NCBI RefSeq assembly: GCF_017104565.1
Contig: NZ_JAAGPD010000020.1
Span: forward strand, 1 to 64,000
Source of the DNA: Paraburkholderia sp. Tr-20389
Lineage (GTDB): Bacteria; Pseudomonadota; Gammaproteobacteria; Burkholderiales; Burkholderiaceae
Length of the DNA stretch: 64,000 nt
Direction of reading: 5' to 3'
Shown: one piece after another, positions 34,675-42,965 of the stretch
Layout: every line of letters starts with the position of its first letter
Position numbering within the stretch: the stretch's first letter is position 1
Program-made: the position numbers and the translations under genes
Notes under the pieces: generated by a model
Told to the model about the DNA's origin: nothing
Seen by the model: the letters and a program-made list of their open reading frames with translations, nothing else
The model's database searches: none

Positions 34675-35583
34675 TCACGCGTCGCGCGCGAGCCAGGCCT
34701 TGAACGTGTCGATCAGCGCGCGGACTTTGGGCGGCGTGTGCTGCGTCGGCGGAAATACGGCCTGGATGCCCGCCGGTTCCGTCGACCATTCAGGCAACAG
34801 GCGCACGAGGCGCCCGGCGGCGATATCGGCGCGAATTGAAAAATCAGTCAGCAGGCCGAGGCCGCCGCCCGCGAGCGTCGCCGCCCGCGCGGCTTCCGCC
34901 GTGTTCACGAGAAATGCGTTCTCGCAGCGCACGCTGTCGGCGCTGCCGTCTGTGTGGCGCAGATCGAGTGTCTGCGGGCGCGGCAGGACCGTCAGGGCGA
35001 CAAAAGGCATCGCGGGCAGATCGGCGGGTGTGTGTAGCTCACCCCAGGTCTCGACGAAGCCGGGGCTCGCGACGACCCATTTCTCGAAGCTGCCGAGCTT
35101 CACCGCGCGATAGTTCGAATCGGCGAGACGCCCGAGCCGGATCGCGACGTCGATGCCGTCCGCGATCAGATCGACGAGATGATCGCTGCACAGCAGTTCG
35201 ATATCGAGCCGCGGATGCGCGCGGCGCAATTCGACCAGCACGGGCGCGACGACGAGCGTGCCGTAGTCGATCGGGCAACTGACGCGCAGCGTGCCGCGCA
35301 CGGGCGCTTCCTCGCCGCCGATTTCCGCGAGCGCTTCCTCCGCGGCGCGCAGGATCTTCACGCTCGCGTCGTAGAACGCGCGGCCCGCTTCCGTCACGCC
35401 GAGGCGCCGCGTCGTGCGCACCAGCAGGCTCGCGCCGACTTCCGCTTCGAGGCGCTGCATGTGCGTGCTGACCATCGTCTTCGCGAGCCCGAGCTTCGCT
35501 GCCGCCGCCGTCAGCGAGCCGGCTTCGACCACGGCGACGAAGACGGACAGCCGGTTCAGGTTCACGTCGCGCACGTCGGCCAT
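34675..35583 (-). CDS. LysR family transcriptional regulator, 302 aa
   Basis: An N-terminal winged helix (GSLTAAAAKLGLAKTMVSTHMQRLE, near residues 17-41 and given here in two runs: GSLTAAAAKLG and LAKTMVSTHMQRLE) precedes an effector domain with the PDLRHTDG-like region of the GcvA/CrgA type. It is divergent from the glutathione transferase gene across 120 bases, so that gene and possibly the oxidoreductase behind it are its likely targets. The effector is unknown. Confidence 0.9.
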   Translation of the reverse strand: MADVRDVNLNRLSVFVAVVEAGSLTAAAAKLGLAKTMVSTHMQRLEAEVGASLLVRTTRRLGVTEAGRAFYDASVKILRAAEEALAEIGGEEAPVRGTLRVSCPIDYGTLVVAPVLVELRRAHPRLDIELLCSDHLVDLIADGIDVAIRLGRLADSNYRAVKLGSFEKWVVASPGFVETWGELHTPADLPAMPFVALTVLPRPQTLDLRHTDGSADSVRCENAFLVNTAEAARAATLAGGGLGLLTDFSIRADIAAGRLVRLLPEWSTEPAGIQAVFPPTQHTPPKVRALIDTFKAWLARDA

Positions 35584-35703
35584 GTCGATTGTCCACTTTC
35601 AGATGATTGTGTTTTCAAGGTTATCAGTCTTCTGCGGCGGAGCGGTGCGCTTTAACCTGATGTCAATCCCCATTGTCCAACTTGACCGAACACGGAGCAC
35701 CGA

Positions 35704-36345
35704 ATGCCCGCAACCAAGCCTGCTCAGCCGATCCGCCTGTACACGACCCTGCTGTCGGGGCATGGGCATCGCGTGAAGCTGTTTCTGACCTTGCTCGATC
35801 TGCCGTTCGAAGTGGTCGAACTCGACATGCGCGCCGGCGACAACCGCAAGCCCGAGTATCTGGCGCTGAATCCGTTCGGCCAGGTGCCGACGATCCAGGA
35901 CGGCGACGTGACGCTGTTCGATTCGAACGCGATTCTGGTGTACCTCGCGAGCCGCTATGGCGACGCGTCGTGGCTGCCCTCCGATCCGCCCGGTGCAGCG
36001 GCCGTGCAACGCTGGCTGTCGTTGGCGGCGGGGCAGATCGCGTACGGTCCGTGCGCGGCGCGGCTGGTCACGGTATTCGGCGCGCCGCTGCATCACGAAA
36101 CGGCGAAGGGCATCGCTGTGAAGCTGTTCGACGTGATCGAGCGGGAACTCGCGACGAAGCCGTTCGCGGCGGGCGATCACGTCACGATCGCCGACATCGC
36201 CGCTCACACGTATATCGCGCACGCGCCGGAAGGCGGCGTGTCGCTGGAGCCTTACCCGAACATTCGCGCGTGGCTGCGCCGCGTGGAAGCACTGCCGCGT
36301 TTCATCGCGATGCCGTCGACGAAAGCGGGGTTGCTCGCTGGATAA
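35704..36345 (+). CDS. glutathione S-transferase family protein
   Basis: Conjugates or reduces electrophilic compounds with glutathione. The 213 residues have an N-terminal thioredoxin fold (10-85) with the cis-Pro segment FGQVPTIQDG and the glutathione-binding DSNAI, then an all-helical C-terminal domain with the conserved DHVTIADIAAHTY. It is upstream of the fused oxidoreductase, 57 bases apart, suggesting a joint role in detoxification. Confidence 0.92.
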   Translation: MPATKPAQPIRLYTTLLSGHGHRVKLFLTLLDLPFEVVELDMRAGDNRKPEYLALNPFGQVPTIQDGDVTLFDSNAILVYLASRYGDASWLPSDPPGAAAVQRWLSLAAGQIAYGPCAARLVTVFGAPLHHETAKGIAVKLFDVIERELATKPFAAGDHVTIADIAAHTYIAHAPEGGVSLEPYPNIRAWLRRVEALPRFIAMPSTKAGLLAG

Positions 36346-36402
36346 GCGACGCGCGGTACTTGTCGGCGCGGCGCGCCGGCGTTTTGCCAGCAGGAGCGTG
36401 AC

Positions 36403-38451
36403 ATGTCCGATTTCATCCCTCTGAACAGTTGGGGTCTCGACACCTCGCCGTTTCACGCCGACGAACTCGCCGCGCAGCGGCTGGCAGGCGTGGACCGTCA
36501 GGCGGATTCGGCGGGCCGGCGCGGCATCCGGCGCTACATGCCGGATCAGCATCGCGAGTTCTACGCGCAGCAGCCGTTCATGGTGTTCGGCGGCGTCGAT
36601 GCGAGCGGACAGCCGTGGGCGACGATCCGCACGGGCAAGCCGGGCTTCGTATCGTCGCCGGATGCGCGCACGCTGCGCATTCAAGGCGGCGCGCTGCCCG
36701 GCGATCCTCTTGGCGGACGTTGGCAGACGGGCGCGATGATCGGCGGCCTCGGAATCCAGCCGCATACGCGGCGGCGCAACCGCATCAACGGCGTCGTGAC
36801 GGCAGTGGACGGCGATGCCGTCATGCTCGAAGTGAACCAGAGCTTCGGCAACTGCGCAAAGTACATTCAGGGCCGCGTGCCGACTTTCATCGAACGCACC
36901 GAAAGCGGCACGCCTTACGTGCAAGACATCTCGACGCAACTGAGCGATGCGGACCGTGCGCTGCTCGCACACGCCGATACGTTCTACATTGCCAGCGCAA
37001 ACACGACGGACGACGCGGGCCTGGCGCGCGGCGTCGACGTGTCGCATCGCGGCGGCGCGCCCGGCTTCGTGCGCGTCGACGATGCAGCCACGTTCACCAC
37101 GCCCGACTTCAGCGGCAACAAGTTCTTCAATACGATCGGCAATCTGCTGCACGATCCGCGCGCGGGCTTGCTGTTCATCGACTTTGTCAGCGGCGATCTG
37201 CTCTATCTCGCGGTGCGCGCGGAGATCGTCTGGCAAGGTCCGGAACTGGCCGCGTTCGAAGGCGCCGAACGGCTGATGCGCTTTCATGTGCAGGAAGTGC
37301 GGCGCAGCAAGGGTGTGCTGCCGTTTCGCTGGTCCGATGTCGACTATGCGCCGCAATTCGCGGCGGTTATGCGTGAGAAAGCGCGTGAGACCGCGGCCGT
37401 ATCGCCGTGGCGCAAGCTGAAGGTCGCGGCCGTCGTCGAGGAAACGCCGTCGGTTCGTTCGTTCTATTTCGAATCCGTAGATAGCGCGCCGTTGCCCGCG
37501 TATCAGCCAGGTCAGTATCTGCCCATTCGTGTGCCCGTCGAAGGGCGCGATGCACCGTTGACGCGCACGTACACGCTTTCCGCTGCGCACGATCCGCATC
37601 ATTACCGGATCAGCGTGAAGCGCGAGGGTATCGCGTCGAACTGGCTGCACGACCATCTGGCAGCGGGGATGGAGATCGACGCGATGGCGCCGCGCGGCGC
37701 ATTCGTGTACGACGCGGATAGCACGCGTCCCGCCGTGTTCATTTCCGCAGGAATCGGCATCACGCCGATGATCGCAATGCTGGATCACGCGCTGAATGCG
37801 CGAGCGGGCAGCGAGGCTCAGGCGAAGCATCTGCATTTTTTCCACGGCGCGCGCAGCGATCGCGAGCGGCCGTTCAGCGCGCATCTGAAGGACGTGGCGG
37901 CGCGTGAGGCGTCGGTATCGGTGCATCTGTTCGATAGCGCGGCGGGCGAACCAGTCGACGGCATCGAAAAAGGACGCGTGGACCTCGCCGTGCTGAAGCG
38001 CACTTTGCCATTCGACGACTACGACTTCTATCTGTGCGGCCCCGAGCAGTTCATGCGCGACCTGTACGAAGGACTGAGGGCACTGAATGTCGCCGACGAA
38101 CGCATCCGCTTCGAGGCGTTCGGGCCGGCCAGTGTGAAGCGCGCAGCACGACCGGCCGTTGAAGAAAAAGCCGAAGCGGGCGGCGCGCAGGTGACGTTCG
38201 CGCGATCGCAACGCACGGTGCAATGGCTGCCGAAGCATGGCAGTCTGCTCGAACTCGCCGAGAAGAACGGCATCGACGCGCAATCGAGCTGCCGCTCAGG
38301 CATGTGCGGCACCTGCTCGACGAAGGTGCTGTCGGGTCAGGTCGCGTACGACGGCGAAGTGGAAGCAGAAGTCGAACGGGGTTGCGCGCTGATCTGCATG
38401 GCGCGTCCCGTCGTCGAAGGAGAGACGACGGCGTTGACGCTGGATCTGTGA
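36403..38451 (+). CDS. PNPOx-FNR-ferredoxin fusion oxidoreductase
   Basis: A 682-residue three-module electron-transfer protein. Residues 40-250 match the split-barrel FMN fold of pyridoxamine-phosphate-oxidase-like proteins. Residues 340-560 are a ferredoxin-NADP reductase unit (FAD motif RTYTLSAAHD, NAD part SAGIGITPMIA). Residues 590-682 are a plant-type 2Fe-2S domain with C630, C635, C638 and C665. Electrons probably run NAD(P)H to FAD to Fe-S to FMN. The ATG at 36403 has AGGAG upstream. The substrate is unknown; the neighbouring GST hints at xenobiotics. Confidence 0.9.
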   Translation: MSDFIPLNSWGLDTSPFHADELAAQRLAGVDRQADSAGRRGIRRYMPDQHREFYAQQPFMVFGGVDASGQPWATIRTGKPGFVSSPDARTLRIQGGALPGDPLGGRWQTGAMIGGLGIQPHTRRRNRINGVVTAVDGDAVMLEVNQSFGNCAKYIQGRVPTFIERTESGTPYVQDISTQLSDADRALLAHADTFYIASANTTDDAGLARGVDVSHRGGAPGFVRVDDAATFTTPDFSGNKFFNTIGNLLHDPRAGLLFIDFVSGDLLYLAVRAEIVWQGPELAAFEGAERLMRFHVQEVRRSKGVLPFRWSDVDYAPQFAAVMREKARETAAVSPWRKLKVAAVVEETPSVRSFYFESVDSAPLPAYQPGQYLPIRVPVEGRDAPLTRTYTLSAAHDPHHYRISVKREGIASNWLHDHLAAGMEIDAMAPRGAFVYDADSTRPAVFISAGIGITPMIAMLDHALNARAGSEAQAKHLHFFHGARSDRERPFSAHLKDVAAREASVSVHLFDSAAGEPVDGIEKGRVDLAVLKRTLPFDDYDFYLCGPEQFMRDLYEGLRALNVADERIRFEAFGPASVKRAARPAVEEKAEAGGAQVTFARSQRTVQWLPKHGSLLELAEKNGIDAQSSCRSGMCGTCSTKVLSGQVAYDGEVEAEVERGCALICMARPVVEGETTALTLDL

Positions 38452-38471
38452 ATACGCGCCTTCACTTCACA

Positions 38472-38834
38472 TCACTTGCCCGCGCCTGTCGAAGGCATGC
38501 ACGTGAGTACGAGGGAACTGCCGTTGCCCGCTTCGCCGCTCAGCATCGCGCGATGCGTGTCGCGGTGATCGCACGACCATTCCGCTGTGAAGTCGCGTGC
38601 GCACGATGCGCGTTGCGTTCGATCGAGGCTCGCCTTCACGATATAGCGGCAGGTCGCGCGGTCGTTGCAGTGTGCGGCGAGGTCGCGTGTGGAATTACCC
38701 GATGCCGCGCCGCAATTGGCGCCGTACGTGGCTGATTCGATCCGTATGCGCTGCGTTTGTCCGGCCGTGCCGGCGATGGGAGCGAGTGCACTGCCAATCG
38801 CAATGCACGTGAGCAGGCCGAGTCCTCGTTTCAT
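38472..38834 (-). CDS. Cys-rich secreted protein, possibly SUEL-lectin-like
   Basis: Residues 1-28 look like a signal peptide. The mature chain of about 90 residues has six cysteines, enough for three disulphides. The pattern IESATYGANCG, HCNDRATCRYIV and DFTAEWSC resembles the galactose/rhamnose-binding SUEL lectin fold, but this is a visual comparison. The start at 38834 follows GGGAGA. It is the last gene of the DUF4142-cupredoxin-sigma operon, 13 bases after the sigma factor, and could be a target or a sensor for that sigma factor. Confidence 0.7.
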   Translation of the reverse strand: MKRGLGLLTCIAIGSALAPIAGTAGQTQRIRIESATYGANCGAASGNSTRDLAAHCNDRATCRYIVKASLDRTQRASCARDFTAEWSCDHRDTHRAMLSGEAGNGSSLVLTCMPSTGAGK

Positions 38835-38847
38835 GATGTTTCTCCCA

Positions 38848-39552
38848 CTATGTGCCGCGCAATCGTGCGAGCACTGCTGCGACGATGCGATCGCACCGCG
38901 CGCCGCCGAATTCGAACAACTCCGGACCCAGCTTGTCGACTTCATCGGCCAGCGCGTCGCGCAACAACAGTTTCGCTCTGAAATGACGGCTGCGCACAGT
39001 GGCTTCGGGAATATCGAGGCATTGCGCGGTTTCTTCGACACTCATTTCTTCGACGGAGCGCAGCACGAACACTGTGCGAAAACCCGTCGGCAATGCGTCG
39101 AGTTTTCGTTCGAGCAGTGCGCGAATTTCCGCGCGCGCTGCCGCCTGATCGGGCGCGTTGTCGTCGTGGGCGTGCGTCGCGTGCATGTGGGAAGACATCT
39201 GCTCGTCGTCCGGACAATCGTGCAGCATGGGAATCACATTCTGGCGCCGCGCTTCGCGACGCATCCTCGCGAAACATTCGTTCAACACGAGCCGCGATAG
39301 CCACGTGAACAACTTTGCATCGCCGCGAAACTGCGAGATGGATTTGAACGCGTTCAGATACGCGTCCTGCAACGCGTCTTCCGCTTCGGCGTCGTTGCGC
39401 AGTGTGGCGCGCGCGAGGCGATAGAGACGCCGGTTGTGGCGGCGCATCAGCAGTTCGAATGCCGTTCGATCGCCTGTTGCGATGCGCTGTGCGATCTCCA
39501 GATCGTCAACGGCGCAGGGTGTCGTCGATACGTCGGCCAGCGTGCCGGTCAT
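38848..39552 (-). CDS. ECF-type RNA polymerase sigma factor
   Basis: Directs RNA polymerase to alternative promoters. Sigma region 2 (residues 20-90: AEDALQDAYLNAF, LFTWLSRLVLNECF) and region 4 (155-205: SVEETAQCLDIPEATVRSR) are both present; the 234-residue protein has no region 1 or 3. AGAGGGAG directly precedes the ATG at 39552, which is preferred. An in-frame ATG at 39588 overlaps the upstream cupredoxin stop (TGATG) and would add 12 residues. No anti-sigma gene is adjacent. Confidence 0.9.
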   Translation of the reverse strand: MTGTLADVSTTPCAVDDLEIAQRIATGDRTAFELLMRRHNRRLYRLARATLRNDAEAEDALQDAYLNAFKSISQFRGDAKLFTWLSRLVLNECFARMRREARRQNVIPMLHDCPDDEQMSSHMHATHAHDDNAPDQAAARAEIRALLERKLDALPTGFRTVFVLRSVEEMSVEETAQCLDIPEATVRSRHFRAKLLLRDALADEVDKLGPELFEFGGARCDRIVAAVLARLRGT

Positions 39553-39587
39553 CGTCTCCCTCTTCATGTCACCTTGCGCGCTTGCCA

Positions 39588-39899
39588 TCAGCGCGCCGGT
39601 TGTACGGTCAGTGTGCCATGCATCGTCGGATGAAAGATGCAGCGATAGGTATAGCGGCCAGGCGTGCCCGCGCGATAACGCCATGATGCGCCGGCCGCGA
39701 TGCTCCGCGAGTCGAAGCCCTGGGTGTCGCTGCTGGCCGTATGCGCGACGAGATCTTTGTTGACCCACACGATCTCGTCACCGCGATGCACGGTCAGTGT
39801 GGGCGGATCGAAGCGCATCTGTTCGATCGTCACGACATAAGTGTTCGCAAACGCAGGCGACGCGACGGCGCACAAGGCCAATGCGCACACGCGCTTCAT
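39588..39899 (-). CDS. periplasmic cupredoxin
   Basis: A small type I copper protein for periplasmic electron transfer or copper handling. Residues 1-18 are a signal peptide. The copper ligands are H53, C87, H90 and M93, within HTASSDTQG and YRCIFHPTMHG, the plastocyanin/pseudoazurin pattern. The length of 103 is typical. It overlaps the DUF4142 gene stop by four bases, so translation is coupled. Confidence 0.9.
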   Translation of the reverse strand: MKRVCALALCAVASPAFANTYVVTIEQMRFDPPTLTVHRGDEIVWVNKDLVAHTASSDTQGFDSRSIAAGASWRYRAGTPGRYTYRCIFHPTMHGTLTVQPAR

Positions 39900-40426
39900 T
39901 GCGCGTGCGGCAACGAGGCCTGCACCATCTTCGCGTGTTCCAGATGCGCGACGAACGCGGGGCGCACCTTGACCAGCAGCGCTTTCAGGTCGGCATTTTG
40001 CGCGGCTGGAATCAGCGTTTTGTCGAGCGCGTCGATCACATTCTGGTGATAGGTCACTTCATGATCGATATAGGCGCGGTCGAACTTCGCCCCTTGCATC
40101 GGCTTCAGGTTCGCGATGTTCGCTTCGCCGCCCTGTTTGAGGCTGTCGCTGGTCGGATTCGGTTCGGGCTTCACGCCGAGCTTGTTCACGAGATCGACAG
40201 CCGCCTTGTTGACGCCCGTGTGGTCCTTGACCATCTGTTGCGCGAACGCCTTCACATCCTTCGAATGCGTTTTCGATTCGGCGAGCTTGCCCGCGTCGAT
40301 ATCGGCCTGATTGGCGGCGACGACGATGGCCGCGATCTGTGGGTCCGTGGGGCCCGAGCCTTGTGCCCAGGCAGGTGCGCCCGCAAATGCGAGCGCGGCA
40401 AGCAACAACCAGAGTGCGGATTTCAT
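39896..40426 (-). CDS. DUF4142 periplasmic protein
   Basis: A secreted four-helix ferritin-like protein of unknown function. Residues 1-22 are a signal peptide (ending WAQ). The body has the DUF4142 marks KAFAQQMVKDHTGVN and IDHEVTYHQNVID, with paired His residues that could bind metal. It is the first gene of the four-gene minus-strand operon that ends at 38472. In other bacteria DUF4142 proteins often accompany stress-response genes. Confidence 0.85.
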   Translation of the reverse strand: MKSALWLLLAALAFAGAPAWAQGSGPTDPQIAAIVVAANQADIDAGKLAESKTHSKDVKAFAQQMVKDHTGVNKAAVDLVNKLGVKPEPNPTSDSLKQGGEANIANLKPMQGAKFDRAYIDHEVTYHQNVIDALDKTLIPAAQNADLKALLVKVRPAFVAHLEHAKMVQASLPHAQ

Positions 40427-40566
40427 CTGAGCCTCCTCGACGGGCGATGCGCCTGCCGGTCTTTACGAAGGGCAGGCTTGCGACGTTTCGAGGAGTTAGA
40501 TGTCACGAGCCGGAAGGCTGTTCCGGCTCGCGTTCGACGGTGTTTTTCGTCGAGAGATAAGAGGTA

Positions 40567-42384
40567 TCAGCCGTGCGTGCGCGTCGGCGTCTTGCGCACG
40601 GGCTCGAACTGTTTCTTGTCCGCCGCAAAGCTCAGGCGCCGAAAGCGCTCGCGCTTGTGCTCTTCCTCGAAGTGCGCGACGGAAGTCTTCACGAGATCGC
40701 TGCGCGAGACGACGCCGAGCAGTTGCATCGAATCGCGATCGACCACCACGGGCAGACGTTCGAGATCATGCACGGCAAGACGCGTCGCGATGAGACGGCA
40801 GGTTTCGTCAGGCAGCGCGACGACCAGCGGATGATCTTTCATCACATCGGCGAGCGATGTGTCGAGCGTATGCTGCGTTGCGCCGTCGCGCACGGCGTCG
40901 AGCGTCGCGCGGTCGACGAGGCCGAGCACCGCGCCGTTCTCTCGCACGACGGGATACGCGCGGCGCTTCTGCGTGGCGCCGAAGTACGACACGAGCGCAT
41001 CGCGCACGCTGAGCGCGCCGTCGATCGAATCGACCTTTTGCGTCATCACTTCATCCACGTAATGACGTTCGAGCGGATCGACACCGTACTCGCGATAGAT
41101 GTGATAACCGCGCCGTGCGATCTTCTCCGTCATGATCGAGCGTTTCATCACGACGGTGGCGAAGCCGTGTGCGACGAGCGTCGCGGCGAGCAGCGGCAAT
41201 AGCGCGTTGGCGTCGTGCGTGAGGCCGAAGGCGAACACGATGGCCGTGAGCGGTGCGCCAAGCGTCGCGCCGAGCGTCGCGGCCATGCATACGAGCGGCC
41301 ACAGCGCGGGTTCGTTGCCGGGCAGCACGTGGCCGAGCACGGTGCCGAGACCTGCGCCGAGCATCAGTAGCGGCGCGAGCACACCGCCCGACGTGCCGGA
41401 GCCGAGCGCGATCACCCAGATCACCGCTTTTACGACCAGAATCGCCACGGCCACCTGCAACGCGATGTGCTGATGCAGCAGATCTCCGATCACGTCATAG
41501 CCGACGCCGAGCGCGCGCGGCTCGATGAATCCGCCGATGCCCACGGCGAGACCGCCGATAGCGGGCCACCACATCCAGTGCAGCGGCAGCTTGTGAAACA
41601 GGTCTTCCGTCTTGTAGAGGGCCGCCGACAAGCCGGACGCGAGCGCGCCCGACAACAGCCCCGCGATCACGCACGAGACCAGCGAAATGGCCGTGGGCGC
41701 CGCGGTTTGCAGCGGAAACAGCGCTTCCGTGCCGAAGAAGATCGCGCGTGCGAAACCGGCGACGGCACATGCGAGCGCGACGGGCAGGAAGCTGCGCGGC
41801 CGCCATTCGAACAGCAGCAGTTCGACGGCGAGCAGCACGGCCGCGACGGGTGTGCCGAACACGGCCGTCATGCCCGCAGCGGCGCCCGCGACGAGCAGCG
41901 TCTTGCGTTCCGCCGACGTCACGTGCACGCACTGCGCGATCAGCGAGCCGAGCGCGCCGCCCGTCATGATGATCGGGCCTTCCGCGCCGAACGGGCCGCC
42001 GCTGCCGATCACGATGCCCGACGACAACGGCTTGAGCACGGCGACCTTCGGCGACATGCGGCTCTTACCGAAAAGAATCGCTTCGATGGCTTCAGGAATG
42101 CCGTGTCCGCGGATCTTTTCCGAGCCGAAGCGCGCCATCATCCCCACGATCAACCCGCCGATCACGGGAATCACGATCACCCACACGCCGAGCGTATTCC
42201 CCGCAGGCGAGCGGTCGGCGAACGAAAAGCTGCCGAAGAAAAACAGGTTCGTGAACAGATGAATCAGGCTCAACAGCACGAATGCCGCGATCGTGCTGAG
42301 AAAGCCGATGCCTGCCGCCAGCGCGGAAATGCCTGGCAAGCGCGAGTTGCTGGAAAAGTCCCGCTTGTGAGAGTTGTCGCTCAT
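40567..42384 (-). CDS. ClC family chloride channel/antiporter with CBS domains
   Basis: Moves chloride, probably in exchange for protons, across the inner membrane. The selectivity motifs GHGIP, GAEGP and GGVLAP are present; the Glu in GAEGP is the gating residue of the H+/Cl- antiporters, which favours exchanger over channel. Residues 1-430 are the transport domain. A CBS pair (460-580) at the C-terminus may bind nucleotides. The length is 605 from the ATG at 42384; the longer frame to 42666 runs back across the MarR gene and is rejected. Confidence 0.92.
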   Translation of the reverse strand: MSDNSHKRDFSSNSRLPGISALAAGIGFLSTIAAFVLLSLIHLFTNLFFFGSFSFADRSPAGNTLGVWVIVIPVIGGLIVGMMARFGSEKIRGHGIPEAIEAILFGKSRMSPKVAVLKPLSSGIVIGSGGPFGAEGPIIMTGGALGSLIAQCVHVTSAERKTLLVAGAAAGMTAVFGTPVAAVLLAVELLLFEWRPRSFLPVALACAVAGFARAIFFGTEALFPLQTAAPTAISLVSCVIAGLLSGALASGLSAALYKTEDLFHKLPLHWMWWPAIGGLAVGIGGFIEPRALGVGYDVIGDLLHQHIALQVAVAILVVKAVIWVIALGSGTSGGVLAPLLMLGAGLGTVLGHVLPGNEPALWPLVCMAATLGATLGAPLTAIVFAFGLTHDANALLPLLAATLVAHGFATVVMKRSIMTEKIARRGYHIYREYGVDPLERHYVDEVMTQKVDSIDGALSVRDALVSYFGATQKRRAYPVVRENGAVLGLVDRATLDAVRDGATQHTLDTSLADVMKDHPLVVALPDETCRLIATRLAVHDLERLPVVVDRDSMQLLGVVSRSDLVKTSVAHFEEEHKRERFRRLSFAADKKQFEPVRKTPTRTHG

Positions 42385-42422
42385 GGATGCTGTGCTGCCT
42401 TGAAGCCGGAATGAATGGTGGA

Positions 42423-42851
42423 TCAGAGGTCGATCTGCGGAATGGTGAACGCGCCCTTGAGCGAGCGCAGTTCCGCGCGATGCAGTTCCGCGAGCCGCGC
42501 GAGCACTTTTTCTCCGGCCTTCAACAGATGCACCTCCACCTGGCGTCGATCGGTCTCGCTGACCTTGCGCTTGACCAGTTCGAGCGCTTCGCAACGCGAC
42601 ACCAGCGCAACCACGCCGTGATGCTGCGCCTGCAGGCGTTCCGCCAGTTCGCCGATGGTTGCCCACTCGCGATCCGGATAGCCCTTGATATGCAGCAGCA
42701 ACAGATATTGCAGCGGCGTGATGCCTTCGCCCTGTGCAGCCTGTTCGGAGAAGCGTTCGAAGCGCCGCATCTGATAGCGAAACTCCGATAGCTGTTCGTA
42801 GTCCGCTTTATTCAATGAGCGTGTGAGAACTTTCATGTCGATTGGGCGCAT
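42423..42851 (-). CDS. MarR family regulator upstream of the ClC gene
   Basis: A dimeric winged-helix regulator of 142 residues. The recognition region is ATIGELAERLQAQHHGVVALVSR, here split over residues 63-85 (ATIGELAERL and QAQHHGVVALVSR), and the wing follows with SETDRRQVEVHL. A second ATG at 42836 is also possible. The stop lies 38 bases before the ClC start on the same strand, so the two are probably one operon. A palindrome just upstream (42871-42887) is a likely self-binding site. Confidence 0.88.
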   Translation of the reverse strand: MRPIDMKVLTRSLNKADYEQLSEFRYQMRRFERFSEQAAQGEGITPLQYLLLLHIKGYPDREWATIGELAERLQAQHHGVVALVSRCEALELVKRKVSETDRRQVEVHLLKAGEKVLARLAELHRAELRSLKGAFTIPQIDL

Positions 42852-42870
42852 GAGAAGGGAAGCAAAAAAT

Positions 42871-42887
42871 ATATCACAAAATGATAC
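42871..42887. promoter_or_regulatory. MarR-type operator candidate
   Basis: TATCA (42872-42876), spacer CAAAA, TGATA (42882-42886): a perfect inverted repeat in an AT-rich stretch 20 bases upstream of the MarR start, extendable outward with one mismatch. Size and placement fit MarR autoregulation. Confidence 0.55.
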
Positions 42888-42965
42888 ATTCGGCGATGCG
42901 AGTGCATCGCCGTCGAAAAATTCGGTACTGTCGAGTCAGCGCCGCTGCGCGTCGCTTTGCATCTG

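Noticed and set aside
35599-38283. 894-codon open frame on the minus strand opposite the fused oxidoreductase
   Set aside because: A shadow frame typical of high-GC coding DNA; the plus-strand protein has clear domains and the minus frame has none.
42385-42666. N-terminal extension of the ClC frame to 42666
   Set aside because: It overlaps the MarR gene in another frame and lies upstream of the conserved protein start at 42384.
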